Of a stretch of 64,000 nucleotides of DNA, positions 50,835 to 63,150 are shown in pieces; the first letter of the stretch is position 1, and every line of letters starts with the position of its first letter. The stretch comes from Poecilobothrus nobilitatus (Eukaryota > Arthropoda > Insecta > Diptera > Dolichopodidae). The translations under genes and the position numbers were made by a program. The stretch is from contig OX352774.1 of NCBI GenBank assembly GCA_947095535.1, forward strand, positions 3,658,001 to 3,722,000. The letters are read 5' to 3'. The notes beneath the pieces are model-generated. The model had not been told where the DNA came from and did not search any database. It was given only the letters and a program-made list of their open reading frames with translations.

Positions 50835-53800
50835 AAATAAAAATCCCGGATGAAAAATAAAAACTAAGGTCCCTTCATAACATATTATACAAAATTTTCT
50901 AGTGAAAAATAAATTGCATATCTAAAGGAGTAATTATTAATTATGTACTTGCATAAACCTAACAACTGTTATTTTAAAATTTTACAAAAATTTTTTGAGT
51001 AATTCAAAACGTTTCTTTTATGAAACATGCATCCCACCTATATTAATATTCTGATATAAAAATATCAAAAATATATTTTAAGAAGAAGGATAATGATGAG
51101 TTAGTATACTATAATATATACATATACATACATAAAATAATATATTTAATCAAAATTAAAACTGTTTGGTTCATATACATTTATTGTATGAGAATAGTTT
51201 TGATAACGAATCATTTTTAATAACAGATCCTTTTTTTTTCAAAGATTATTTTGGCATAAAGATATACAATGTCATATATGTTTGTACATACACCTATACT
51301 GTATATACATTAATAATTATAAAAGGATAACAAAGTAATGGTAACGATTTTAACGAATAAAATTCGCTACTTTATGCTAAATAATAAAAGTTTTAATGAC
51401 TTTGCTCAGGCGAATAACAAAAGAATATTAAGTTTTTTTTGGCAAAAAAAAAAAAACATAAAAGAAAAAATATTTAAAAAGTTTTTTTTTTTGTATATTT
51501 TTCTTATATAAAAACTTTATACCTACAGATATTTTCTATCTATAAGTATATATTATGTAAAAAAATCTTTGATATTTCATGTAAAAATAAAAACAAATAA
51601 CTAAGTACCTATGATTATATAATAAAGTAACGGAAAATAAACCACTAAACATGTTTTGAAAATGTATTAAAAAGAAACTAACTGTTGAAAAGGTATACTG
51701 ACAAGTGAGAAACGTATCTTTAAGGAAGGATTTTAAATGAAGTTATTGAAAGTACAATATTTTCTCTTAGTAGGATATTTACTCATTATTATAATATAAT
51801 TTAAAAACTGCAATAAAATTTGTTATATAGTTAAAACAGAAACAATTCCTTTATTTACATATCCCTGTAGTTAAGGATATACTTAAAACATGCTATTTTA
51901 CTATTAAAATCCACCAAGTCTATTTATTAAGTCTATTTAAATGCTCAACAAACGGAGTTAATGGGATAGCTATTTAGCTTAACACTTAGGTTCTTCGAAC
52001 GATTTTATACTCCTATTAAAGTATTTGTTCATGGTTTATAGCATTTCATTACGCGAATCTATTCTGTTCGAGTTCCACAAGCATTACTTTAAATTAAAAC
52101 AAAAATTGCGTTTCCTAACCAAAATTTATAATAGAAATTCTAATATATTGTATAAAACTAAGAACTTCCAAGTTTACAGATTTCTTTACTTTATCAGATA
52201 GTTCATAGTTCATAGTTAAAAATAAAAAAAAAAAAAAAAACCCCACCCTCAAGCAAAACAGAAATAATCCATTCATAGGCACTCTTTAATTCAAAATTTA
52301 ACAGTAGTGATGAACTTCTGTCATAACTTTACACACATGCATACATTGCATATATACATGTATATGTACATATTTTATTTCTTATTACAAATACTACATT
52401 AATGGCATGCTCTGTTTAACTAAAAACCATACAAAATAAAAGAATAATAATTTAAGCCTTTTGTTTACTTTATACCGTTATATATTTACAGTTATAACAA
52501 AATTAAAAAAAAAAAATTTAGCTTTTTCTGCTATTGTAATTTTTGGTTAAGGTTAAAAAGGTAAAAGTTAACGATATTAAAATAAAGATAACTAGGATAA
52601 AATTTTTAAGTTTTTTTCTTTTTTTTTATATTTCAGTTCAGTTCAAATTCAACAGAGATTCAAAAGCTTTTTATTATGCCAAAAATTTCGTGGGTGTATG
52701 AAAAGAACAGCAAAAAAAATTAAAATTTTTGGAAAAAAGGAATAGAAAAAAATGTCTAAAAATAGAGAATTTGCAAAACAAAAAAAAATTATAAAGGAAA
52801 TTTTGCAAATAATAAATCAAAAAAAAAATAATAATAAATTAGCTTTGAATTGCAATTTTGAATAGCTATTAAGAGAGTAAAAAGCGCAAAAAAAAAAAAA
52901 TGTGAATTATGTGAAGAATATAACTGTAAAGTAGAAATTTCTTAGAAATAATGATGATATTGGGAAATTTTGCTATATAATAACTGTTTTAAAGGTTAAT
53001 ACAAAAAAGTATCTCTCAATGAGTTAAGAACTATCGTAGAAGGTCGCAGTAGATATCAAAATAAGTAAATATTTTCATTAGGAAAAGAGAGTACCACTAA
53101 TAATACTTGAAGTAATAAGACCCTGAAATAAAACAGTTGCTATATAAAACAATAAAACTATTATGGGGACCTTTTTAGTTATTATTACTAAAATGAAAAA
53201 TTATATTTACTCCTATCATATATCCTTTTTCAAAGTGTCTATCCTTTGATCTATTCTTTCTCAACTGATGTAATTGGGAATAAAATAGACAAGTTAACTT
53301 TATGAAAGGAACGCAAATATTAAGAAACAAATTATTTTGAAATAATATGTTCAACTTTAAAATTTCTTTATTTGCTATTTTATAAATAAATTTTAAAATA
53401 AGAATTTAATAATAATTTTGCAGAACAATAGATATTATACACTTTATTTCTATAAATTAAAATTAATGAATCACTAAAGTTTAGCCAATTTAAATATTTC
53501 TTTAACCATTTAAAATCTCATTACTTTTCACGCTCCTTATAATCCTTAAATGCCAGATAAATGTTTTAATAATGATTTATACCTTATAAAATATTACCGT
53601 TTCTGCAAGCAACTATAGTTACATTTGTACCTTTTCATAACTTTAATCAAAATAAAATCAAGGAAGTTGAACAACTAGAGTTCTGTAACTTTATGATATC
53701 CTCAACCAACTTGTTCCCAAAAGATAAAAAATTTTCTGCGAATAAAATTCGCGTCCTCGTTAGTCCAGCATCCAACAAGCAACAGTTAGAAAAAGAAAAC

Positions 53801-54230
53801 AATTACTCCCTCCTTCAACACACATGAATGAAGGGTTGGTTGAAGGTTCATTTATTGCACCTACTACATTTAATACATGAATTTTTAAGTTTTAGATTTT
53901 TATTATTGTGCCAATTTACATTTAAGAAGTTTTTTTAAGAAGCACCTGATGTGTCTTTATAAGAAAAATATTTATATATTCTGTTCCAGTATTTCACAAA
54001 TTTTTCGATTTTTGAAAGAATTAGATATATTTTAAAATTTTCTTGGTGAGCCAACCAACCAATTATATTAAAAAGTGTATAAAAATTAAAACTAAAATAT
54101 AATTTTAAAAATGGATCAAACATTTTTTAAAGCTGGTCTGACAGTAAGAAAAATGAAATAAATTAGTTTTTGGAGATTTGAGGATTTGAATCAAAAATAC
54201 GAAATAAAAAGGAACAAATTTTCAAAAACC
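50835..54230. other. A+T-rich spacer
   Basis: No gene is supported. A possible third, very poor tRNA-like patch lies at about 51965-52085 (TAGCTTAACACTTAGG... then GTTCGAGTTCCA). Confidence 0.45.
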
Positions 54231-54392
54231 ATGACTGAAGAAAAGAACCATTGATTAATATTGAAGTGAGTGGTTATGAAAATGTAAATTATGATCCAGA
54301 ACATTTTGTTGAAAATGAGGTAATAATTAATTCAAATGAAGATTTTGATGTCGATAGTGAAATACAAAATCAACCCAAATCAAAACAGTGAA
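54230..54392 (+). pseudogene. Short acidic reading-frame relic
   Basis: After a frameshifted start (ATG ACT GAA GAA AAG at about 54233), about 42 codons read PLINIEVSGYENVNYDPEHF and continue with a Glu/Asp/Asn-rich segment to a stop at 54390. The composition looks like linker sequence of a transposon protein, but I cannot name the family. Confidence 0.25.
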
Positions 54393-54999
54393 ATACGCCA
54401 TGAAATTACAGTTTATTTGCAATTATGTTACAAATTTTCTATTGTAATACGAAATGTATACTAGAAGAGATACTGATCAACCCCAAACAGTCAAGCAAAC
54501 AATTTGCAATGTTCATAGTACCCAAATCTGGAAATGCGAAAATAGTCATCAATATAAACTAATTTCAATAAATTTTAATATATAGTGATTAAGCATTTAG
54601 ACTAGAGTATCTAATAAAAAAAAAAATTCTTTAGTATTTTAATACCGACTTTTATTATAAAAATTATATTTAAAATAAAACTTCTCCCATGCAAAATGTA
54701 TTAAGGTAACTACATTAATTGTACCTATGTGTTGATTTTTAGTTTTAAAAATATGTAGCGAAGCAGGCCAACAATTTTCAGTTATAATAAATGGTTAAAA
54801 ATATTAAAATTACCAATTGAAAATTAAATTCTTTTAAACCTAAACCCACTAACTTAAATTGCCGTCAAACTTAAACTCGGTATGGAGGGTTAATTTGCAG
54901 ATTAAACTAACTACTACCAAAACAATTTGTTAAAGTGATTGCATTCTATCTGAATAGCATACTGTTTAGAATAAAAATGGAAAAATAATACTCGGAGAA

Positions 55000-55560
55000 A
55001 AATTCGTGGAGGTATTCCAGAAGGAAGTATATATTGGATTCAATACTATATTTAATATATGCGTGCAACCTACCAATTCCAGTAAACACTACAGTAGCAA
55101 CTTTTGCGGATGACATACCAGAAATTGAATTTAAATTAAATGACTCCCACTAAACTGCAAAGAGCAAAATATCCATCCATCACATCCACAATTGGTCAAA
55201 ACTATGGAAAATGAAATTGAACGAGGCGAAAATATATTCAAGAGTATATTCTTGAATATATTCAAGAGTATATACCAGTAATCACAAATAATACCGTTAC
55301 TCCAAATCAAAAATCGGTTAAGTACTTGGGAATGATGCTGGATATGAAGCTTCGGTGGGAGCAGCATGTAAAAATAAAAAGAATCAACGTTGAGTTAATG
55401 TACAGAAAATTATATTGTCTACTAAGACAAAATTTATTAATAAACAACAAAATTTTAATTTACCATCAAGTACTGAAACCAATATGGTATTCAACTATGG
55501 CTTTTGCTAAACAAAGTAATATTCAAGTTATAAAATTTTTCCAAAATACAGTATAATACG
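55000..55560 (+). pseudogene. Jockey-type LINE reverse transcriptase relic
   Basis: Reading across frames: GGIPEGS (compare the 'PQGS' block) at about 55009, then DSILYLIYACNLPIPVNTT and the catalytic TFADD at 55100-55114, a stop, then HIHNWSKLWKMKLNEAK, then KYLGMMLDMKLRWEQHVK and YRKLYCLLRQN...LLIYHQVLKPIW (55320-55500). This is the order of palm and thumb segments in Jockey-clade elements. The usual FADDT reads FADDI, and several stops and frameshifts plus missing 5' and 3' parts show it is inactive. Confidence 0.8.
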
Positions 55561-55564
55561 CTAT

Positions 55565-57500
55565 ATAGTAAACGCTACATAGTGCATCAAAAACAATCAT
55601 TTGCATCAAGATTAACGTACCGAGGATGTAGCTAGCAAAATTGTGCTCTTCTATCAGAGAATAAGAAAATTTTGTACGCTTATACTTATTATATATAGAC
55701 TTCCTTAATTTGTTAAAACCTTTTTTAAAAAGTTTTTGCTAATCCTTCCATAATGATTTTAAATTCTTGACAATTTAATAAATTTATTTAAATACAATTA
55801 TATCCTCAATCTGTATTTTATTTAATTTTTTTTTTAAATACAATATCTAAAACAATCACTAAAACACATTCAATATCAAAAACAAATTTTCATCCTTAAT
55901 TCCTTGTAACCCCAAATAAACTTAACTTGTCCAATCCTGTTGTGCATATAACTGTAATAGAAGCAAATATTCCTAATATCTTTTATTTCTTTATTTTTTT
56001 TTACAAAATAAATTGTAAATATCTATTGATGTATTCAACTTTTCAAATAGTATAACAATAGAAGAAGTGTAGTTGTTTCATTGTCCTGTTTTCTCTTTTC
56101 TGTTATATTGAGTAAGTGATGCAAAAAGTAAAAATAATTTGTTTTTTCTTTTATTATTTTTTTTTTTTTCATTTTGACTTGCATTTATTATCCTTTTATT
56201 TTAATTTTTTGAATCCTTTTTATATAAAAGATTCATTCATGGTCAGAAATAATCCATTTATTGTAATTTCTGAATTAAAAAGGACTCTTTCTCTCAAATA
56301 TTTCATTTTATTTAATACAAGTAAAATTCTCTTTCTACTCTACTTTTCATATATCACATTAATAAAACTCCCATTTAAAACCAATTCTGAGGGTTATGCG
56401 TTACACCAGCTACAATTTATTCCGGCTAAAATCTAACAATATTACAATATTTATATATATGTAAAATTGGCACAATAATGGAAAAAACGTAATACAAGGG
56501 AATGCAAAGGCATTCAAAGTATGAATATATGCTATAAGAAAATGAATAAAGGATACAAAAGTAACAAAAATAATCATTGTTAGTTTTTTAAAGGACTTTT
56601 GGTTTTTTAATTTTTTTTTTTGAAAAAAATTTGTGTGGTTTTATAATGATAACAGAATTATCGAAATTGAAAATGATTGCACAGGAGTTCTTTTATTTTC
56701 AAAAAAAAAAAACATCTGCAGATACATACAAATATATTCAAGGGGATTAAAAATGCAGGAGTTGAACAGATTTTGTTTTTTTTTTTTAGATTTTAAGCAA
56801 GCATATAAGAAAATAAAAGATTTTTTCTATATCAAAAAAAAAGAAAACATAAATAAATCAATCATTGTTAAATTTTAAAACACAAAAAAAAAACAAAATA
56901 AAAGAATTTGGAAGGGAAACGCAAAGGATTTGATGATTATTATATTGATTTGGTTAAAAAATTCAGAAATTCTTCTAAAATGTAAACATATGGAAATTTG
57001 AATAAGAATAAGACTTTGTTGTTTTCGTGTTTTTTTTTTCTTTAATAGATTATTGATGTTGTATTAAGGGGAAACAATTTTATGGAAGTAGAAAATATAA
57101 GCTTGGTAAATTTTTTGACAAATTAGAAAATTATTCATTTGTTTGAAAAGTTAATCTGATTCTGAATAGATATGTCAAGCCTACCAATATCACTAATGTA
57201 TTAGCAAAAAATGAAAATTAATTACTTGTAAATTTGTCACTTGCTGTTTTTTAATGCATTTCTTTTTTTATTTTAAATTAATTCGTGCGAAAACTAAATC
57301 AATATATTCTTGTATAAATTTCAACTATAAGTTGAACAGAACATAATGAAAAGAATTTCTATAATAATCATATTAAATCTTTGAAATATAATACAAATAT
57401 TAATTTATATATAAATCTAATTTATTACATTTTTCTTTAATTCCCAACATAGTTTTTCATAACCCTGTAGAAAAATTTTTAGTATAACTATCACATAAGT
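55565..57500. other. A+T-rich spacer
   Basis: Homopolymer-rich. Open frames at 56116-56436 and 56633-56878 are Phe/Lys-rich low-complexity translations of poly(T)/poly(A) tracts and are not convincing genes. Confidence 0.5.
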
Positions 57501-57529
57501 TTTAATAGGGTTGGTCATAAAATCATTAA

Positions 57530-58255
57530 CCCAAAATCCAAAAAAATATAAAATTTCCAAAGACAAACTCCCCAAAAACAAAACCCCCAAAAACAGAATC
57601 ACCAAAAACAAGATCAGCAAAAAGAAAAACGCTTTTTATGCTTTTAAAAATTATAAATAATCAATTAATGTTGTTTTATTTTGTTAACATATTTAAAATA
57701 TATTTATGAACTTGAATTATATTTTGATATTGACATCAGTGATGAATTAAGGCTTTTTTGGAGGGGTCAACACTAACTTTTTGAACAACAACTCTAAAAT
57801 CGCTCCTAATTCAGAATCTCAGTTAAACGTATATATACATATTTTGGAAGAAGCGAGTACCTGTTTTTGAATCAAACTCTAAACTCCCCCCTAATTATTA
57901 TTTTTACAAAAATAGGTCAAAACTAAGCATTTAAAATAATGGGAGCTATCACTCCCAAGTCCCTGCTAAACAAATTATTGAAACTGCAATTGGGAAGCCA
58001 ACACTAAAAACCCTCCTAATTCAGAGTTTTGTAAATAAATATTTATATTTATATAAATATTTTGGATGAAGGGAGTCCTATGATTTTGAATCCAACTCTA
58101 AAATCCCTCTTAATTCAAGATCTCGCATATACATAGTATGCAATCTCGCGTAATTAATTATTTTTAATGTTCAATTGCATAAAAATACATTATTCTTTTT
58201 GGAGATTTTGGTTCTGGGAATTTTATTTTTGGGGTTTTTGTACGTACCCCATTTT
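57530..58255. mobile_element. Foldback-like element 3
   Basis: The left arm (57530-57640) is an array of CCAAAAACA-type words. The right arm (58190-58245) is the inverse (TTTTTGGAGATTTTGG, TTTTTGGGGTTTTTG). The centre has two related units with 'gaat.caactctaaa.tc.c.cctaattca' at about 57870 and 58085, and 'cactcccaagtccctgctaaacaaatt'. It resembles the centre of element 1 (23880-24100). Confidence 0.6.
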
Positions 58256-58704
58256 AATAAACGATAATCAAAATTTTCAAATATATAAAGGCTTATATGA
58301 ATATTTATTCTTATTATATTTTGAGGTCAAGTATTCTTACATAAAAATTTACTAAAGTTTAATTGTTCCTTAACGTACTAATTACCAATTAAACAAAAAA
58401 TGTTGAAAACTAAATTTTATATAAATCGCAGTTTCATGATGGCAGTAAACTTAAAAAGATAAACTTAAACTTAAAAATATAACAAACAAAAATGATATGA
58501 GAGACAAACAGACTTAGTTTTAAAAAAAGGAGATTATCTATAAATACATATTTCTAATGAAAAAACCAATCAAAAAGAAAAACAATTACATCAAACCCAA
58601 TTCCCTAAAGCTTAATATATTTAATAACAATAAATTAGAAAAATAATTAAAAGTAAAAATTAATTATGATCCAGTAAATCTTCTCTAAACTAAAGTAAAA
58701 ATAG

Positions 58705-58742
58705 TATAAAAAGACTGTAAAAATCGGAAATAATCATCAGTT
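58705..58742 (+). promoter_or_regulatory. SIFamide promoter (TATA and initiator)
   Basis: TATAAAAAG at 58705-58713 and a perfect arthropod initiator TCAGTT at 58737-58742 (A at 58739), 34 bases apart, slightly long but plausible. The predicted leader to the ATG is about 94 bases. Confidence 0.6.
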
Positions 58743-58832
58743 GCAATTTGAGAAGTATTCCAGCTTCAAGCTAAAAAAAAACATTATTAACATTTACAAA
58801 ATCAAAAAAAAAATCTGAGATATATAAATAAA

Positions 58833-59132
58833 ATGGATTCTATCAGATATTCAGTACTTTTCATCTTTTGTTTATTTTTAACATTAAATTTGTACGGAAG
58901 TGTTGAGTCAACATACAGAAAACCACCATTTAATGGAAGTATTTTTGGAAAACGCAGCAATATTGGTAATAATTTTTTCATTGTTTTTCTTTTTTTTTTT
59001 TTAATATTAAAATTTTTAAATATCTTAAAATTATTTTCAGAATATGATACGAATACAAAAACTTTAGCAGCATTTTGTGATTTTGCTATAGAAGCATGCC
59101 AATCATTATCTCCATTTTCACAAGAAAAATAG
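58833..59132 (+). CDS. SIFa: SIFamide neuropeptide precursor
   Basis: Coding exons 58833-58965 and 59041-59132 flank a 75-bp phase-1 intron (GTAATA...TTTTCAG) and give 74 aa. Reading straight through the intron gives a spurious 99-aa frame. Signal peptide residues 1-26 (...LTLNLYGSVES) are followed directly by TYRKPPFNGSIF (27-38), G39 (amide donor) and KR (40-41, cleavage), the defining SIFamide layout. The C-terminal peptide has C57 and C64 in the CX6C arrangement usual for these precursors (DFAIEA between). Known role: SIFamide is made by a few pars intercerebralis neurons in insects and acts through the SIFamide receptor on mating, feeding and sleep behaviour. Fruit fly SIFamide begins with Ala; here it begins with Thr, as in several other insect orders. 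The gene looks intact. Confidence 0.96.
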   Translation: MDSIRYSVLFIFCLFLTLNLYGSVESTYRKPPFNGSIFGKRSNIGNNFFIVFLFFFLILKFLNILKLFSEYDTNTKTLAAFCDFAIEACQSLSPFSQEK

Positions 59133-59173
59133 AAAATCCTCTATAAAAAAAATTAATCAGCTGAAAATATTAA

Positions 59174-59190
59174 AATAAATATTAAATAAA
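59174..59190 (+). terminator. SIFamide poly(A) signals
   Basis: Two AATAAA hexamers at 59174-59179 and 59185-59190, 42-53 bases past the stop codon, a normal distance for a short 3' UTR. Confidence 0.5.
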
Positions 59191-59461
59191 ATGATATAAA
59201 TTTTCTTAAAAACTCTATAATTATTATTACAAAAAATGTTAATATTTAATAAATTAAAATACGTATTTTCAATTTCAATAAATAAATAAATAATTAATTT
59301 TCAAAAAAATCATAATATTTTTAATTTTAATATTAAGCACTTTCAAATATTATAGGATGGTAAAAGGATAAAAAAAAAACTCGGGGAAAAATAAGACAAA
59401 ACTCATAAGTCATAATCAACAAAAAAACGAAACGAAAAATAAAAACATTCTAATTTTTTTT

Positions 59462-59640
59462 AAGGGATTTTCCTTTTACCCAATATATAATGAGATGAAA
59501 CCCTTAATAGCCACGCAATCGGGTTAAACTATTGGCTAGGAAGTATATGGTAATATAGAATATGTAGTAGTATATTACATCTTCCTGCATGAAGTAAGAA
59601 CTGAAGATAGGTTCACTGTAGCAGCTGTTATAATTATTAT
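59462..59640 (-). repeat. Family F, inverted copy
   Basis: The minus strand reads 'aacagctgctacagtgaacctatctt', 'tatactactacat' and GGGTTTCATCTCATTATATA in the same order as 44866-45205. Confidence 0.6.
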
Positions 59641-59689
59641 TTTACGATATACGTTATTACGATATAAAATTGCTACATATTTCTGATGA

Positions 59690-59753
59690 TCTGACCGAGG
59701 TTTGAATCCAATACCACATAATTTAAAGTATGGCAACTTAACCACGAATCACA
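59690..59753 (-). repeat. tRNA-like fragment
   Basis: On the minus strand, ATTCGTGGTTAAGTTGCC (A-box-like) and GGATTCAAACC (B-box-like, 59699-59709) lie 40 bases apart. No closed acceptor stem is seen. Likely SINE head or tRNA pseudogene. Confidence 0.4.
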
Positions 59754-59759
59754 TAAACA

Positions 59760-62690
59760 TCTTCAAAGCTAATTGTTAAATTTCCATCTCAATTTAATAC
59801 TTTTATTTTACACATTTCAGAAAAATTTAACCATCGTCTTCATTTTAACATATTTTTAACAAATATTTAAAAAAAAAACTGAATTAAGTACTTGTTTTCT
59901 TTCCTTTTATTTCCTTATTTTAGAAAATCTCGGAATTATAACTATAAAATTTATAAAAACTATATCCTCTAAATTATACTTAAATTCTCTCTTCATTAAT
60001 TTAAAGATTTACTTATAAAATAAAACTTATAAAGCTGATTTAAACTAAATTAAAAATATCCTTATTACTAAAGATAATAAAATCATTTTGACAATTTTAT
60101 TTAATGACATTTTTAACTAACTTCAAGTTTTTCTTATATACTCACCCAATTACCCATCATTTTTAATAGATTCATATATTCTGATAATAAATCTTTTAAT
60201 AAATCACACCAAATTAAATTAAGTCTTTAATCCAAGATCAAATTCAATTTAAAAAAAAAAAAAAAAAAACCAAAATAAAATTCAAGATTTTCATGTAGAA
60301 TATTTTTTTTAAATGATTTCCTCCAAATAATCTTATTGGATCCTACAATTTAATAACATATAATATATATAATATTATAGCAAATATCAGAAACAGCAAA
60401 ATGAAAAACATAAAAAAAAAACAAACCAAAAAATGAAAATGAAAAAAAAAATAAATAAATAAATAATTTTATTTAATCTTCTCAATTTTCTCTTAAATCC
60501 TGTACAAACATTTTATATATACTTAATATTTATATTAACAATTTTTTTTTTTATTTTTTTTTTTGTTCATCTCTTGATCATTCCCATCATCCAGCAAAAC
60601 TGAACTAAACTGAATAGAACGGAATACGAACAACAACTTTAACTTCATCATATTGGATATTATCATTGACATTATCACAATCATCATGTATTCATCTTTC
60701 CTCCAATCATTCTCCCATCCACCAATACCAATCTAGTAGCATCATTATTATTATCCTTAAAGGATACATAATGCCTTATTTTTATAAAAAAAAAAAAAAA
60801 AAATTTTTTTAAAAACAAAATGAAACAAAACAGCAAAAAAAAAAGAAATTTTTTTCCGGTATAAAATTTAGGTGAGTGTAAAATTTTTTACGAATATTCA
60901 CATATACATCAACTAATCATACATTTATATATATACATATATATTTTTATACACATATGGATTTGTATATATATATATATTTTTTTTTTTATTTTAAGAT
61001 AAGAAATCGGTTCACATTTTATTTAATCGTTTCGAGCAGTTAAATTCCATCCAATACATTTTTTTTATACAATAACAACAACAACAACAATGAATGAAAA
61101 TAACAAAACAAAAAGAACCGTAACATCAACCACGGCAACTCTATTTACAACATATATCCATATTAAAGCCCTTTATTTATTTTTTTTTTTTATCATTTTG
61201 CAATTTTTTTTATTTTTTTTATTTTTTGTTTCTCAATGAATTGAGTTATATCCTCTGTATTCAGTATTCAACTACTATCATCATCAGCATCACCATCATC
61301 ATAATCATTATCATGAGCATCATCATTATCAGGGCATCTTTATCATCCAAGCTAAAGTCAATCACAGTATCCGGTAATAATAATGAAAAGTTATATAGTG
61401 GGGAGCAGTAGTAGTATAATATTGTTAGTAGGTCTGGGTAACAATAAATGATATAAAACATTTAAGTATAATATGATTCATGTAAGAATCAGTGAGGGTA
61501 TGTGGTGTTGGACCAAATATTATAAATGTAAAAACAAAAGAAAAAAAAATATCACAGGAAATGAAAGCACTTATTGCAGAGGACAACAGGACATTTATTT
61601 AATATACTTGAAAAATAGTGTTGGTGGTATTTCACTGGTAATTGAATAAGGGTAAAAAAGAGAAAGAAGGATAAACATAAATTGAATAAAAGAAATGAGA
61701 AAATAGTTGCAACACCCAAAACTTTTGCTTTTTTCTCTATAATAATCATCATTAAATGCAGTAATTTTTATTTTTATTTTTTTGTTTTTTGTTATTTATT
61801 TGTTCGCATTTACTGTTAAATAAAATTACGAATTTAGTAGAAGGAGTTAATAATAATAATAATAATAATAACTATATAACAGTATTATTTTTCAATACCC
61901 TGTAACATAATTTACTCTGATTTTCATTTATATATTTTTTAAATTAATATAAAAGTGTATATAAATATTATGTATAGATATCTAAAGTAATATATATATA
62001 TTTATACGTATATGAATTATATCATATATAAATATATGTATATTTATGAGTTGTACATATACATATATTTCAGTGCATATTACAAGATAATCTTCTTGAT
62101 TTCTCTTGAAGGATTTTAAGGATTTTTAAAAATAAAACATTGCTTTTGTTGGAGGGATTTACTTATTTTACTTGTTTTTGTTACTTTTCTTCAATTCTGA
62201 TTGATTTGTTCTCCTTAAAGCCAAAAAAGTTATAAATATTTAACAAAAAAAAAAAAGATAGTGTTAGAAAAAATAAAAGGGTCATTACACAATTTCAATG
62301 TTCTTTAAAATTCGGAAGTAGTTTGACTTTAATTGCCCTTAAGTTTTATGATATTCGCAATTTTAGTTCTGTTAAAATGCAAAGTTAAATACAGTAATAT
62401 GATCCTACAAAAAAAAAGACTTTAAGCTCGTTCAAGCTACAGCAACTCAACTCTAGGGTGTCAACTCCGTTATCTTAGGGTTTCATCAAACAGATGATAA
62501 GACCATGAATATTGTAAGATTATTATTATATAATAAGTAACACTGCGGCTTTTTGATTTAGATTTATTGCGCTCCCCCTATTACTACCTGTTCTGGAATT
62601 CGCCACCACTTATAATGTTTCTGTCAGCCTTTTTGCTTCTAAGAAACTAGAGATATGTGAAGCACTTGTTGCTTGTTGCCGCAATTTTTA
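59760..62690. other. A+T-rich low-complexity spacer
   Basis: It contains poly(A)/poly(T) runs up to 18 bases, a (CAA)n scrap at about 61075-61090, an imperfect (ATC)n tract at 61272-61345, an (AAT)n tract at about 61850-61870 and (TA)n at about 60900-61000. Opposite-strand frames at 61226-61461 are translations of the (ATC)n tract. No gene is supported. Confidence 0.5.
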
Positions 62691-62699
62691 TTAGCACAT

Positions 62700-63150
62700 A
62701 TATACAGAGTGTCCTGTGTTAACTTTCACATAGAGCAAGGGATGATATAGAGCATCACAACGAACATAAAATTATATTAGAGGGGGAGGGGGGTATTTTG
62801 GACCCTTTTCAAGATATGAGGGGTTAAAGATGTTTTAGCGACTTTTCATAAAAAATCTATAACTTTTGAACGGCTTGCTATAGAGGGATAAAAAAAATGC
62901 ATTTTGTAGAGTAAGTTGTCAGCTTTAATTTATGTGTACTAATGATCCCCATATACGCAACAGTTACCAAGTTATAAAGACTCAAAATAATTTAAAATGA
63001 AAAAAATATGTTTTAAACTCAATTTTCTTTTGAAACACGCTGTATTTGGGGTACTTTTATAGCATATTTAGAAACAACTTTTCAAGCCCTTTAATTAGTA
63101 CCTAATAACTTTTTCTCTATCTCTAACAATTTTTGAGATATATACAGATA
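62700..63150. repeat. Dispersed repeat starting ACAGAGTGTCCTGTG
   Basis: The sequence beginning 'tacagagtgtcctgtgttaactttcacatag' and continuing with 'gggtattttggacccttttcaagatatgaggggttaaa' and 'aaaatctataacttttgaacggc' is less A+T-biased than its flanks. It resembles non-coding transposon remnants with ACAGGGTGTCC-type ends known in many insects. No second end or coding frame was found. From 63150 to the window end I see nothing supportable. Confidence 0.4.

Noticed and set aside
56116..56436. 106-codon Phe-rich frame
   Set aside because: Poly(T)-driven composition with no signal of a gene; the hydrophobicity is a base-composition effect.
9990..59000. Idea that the secreted family derives from the SIFamide gene because both show GKRS after a peptide
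   Set aside because: The introns sit at different places (signal peptide versus after the dibasic site), and similarity is confined to GKRS, a common processing motif.
58833..59132. 99-aa single-exon reading of the SIFamide locus
   Set aside because: It reads through a clear 75-bp GT..AG intron with a polypyrimidine tract; splicing gives the conserved CX6C C-terminal peptide in frame.
61226..61461. Two opposite-strand frames rich in Ile/Met
   Set aside because: Both read the same (ATC)n/(GAT)n microsatellite.
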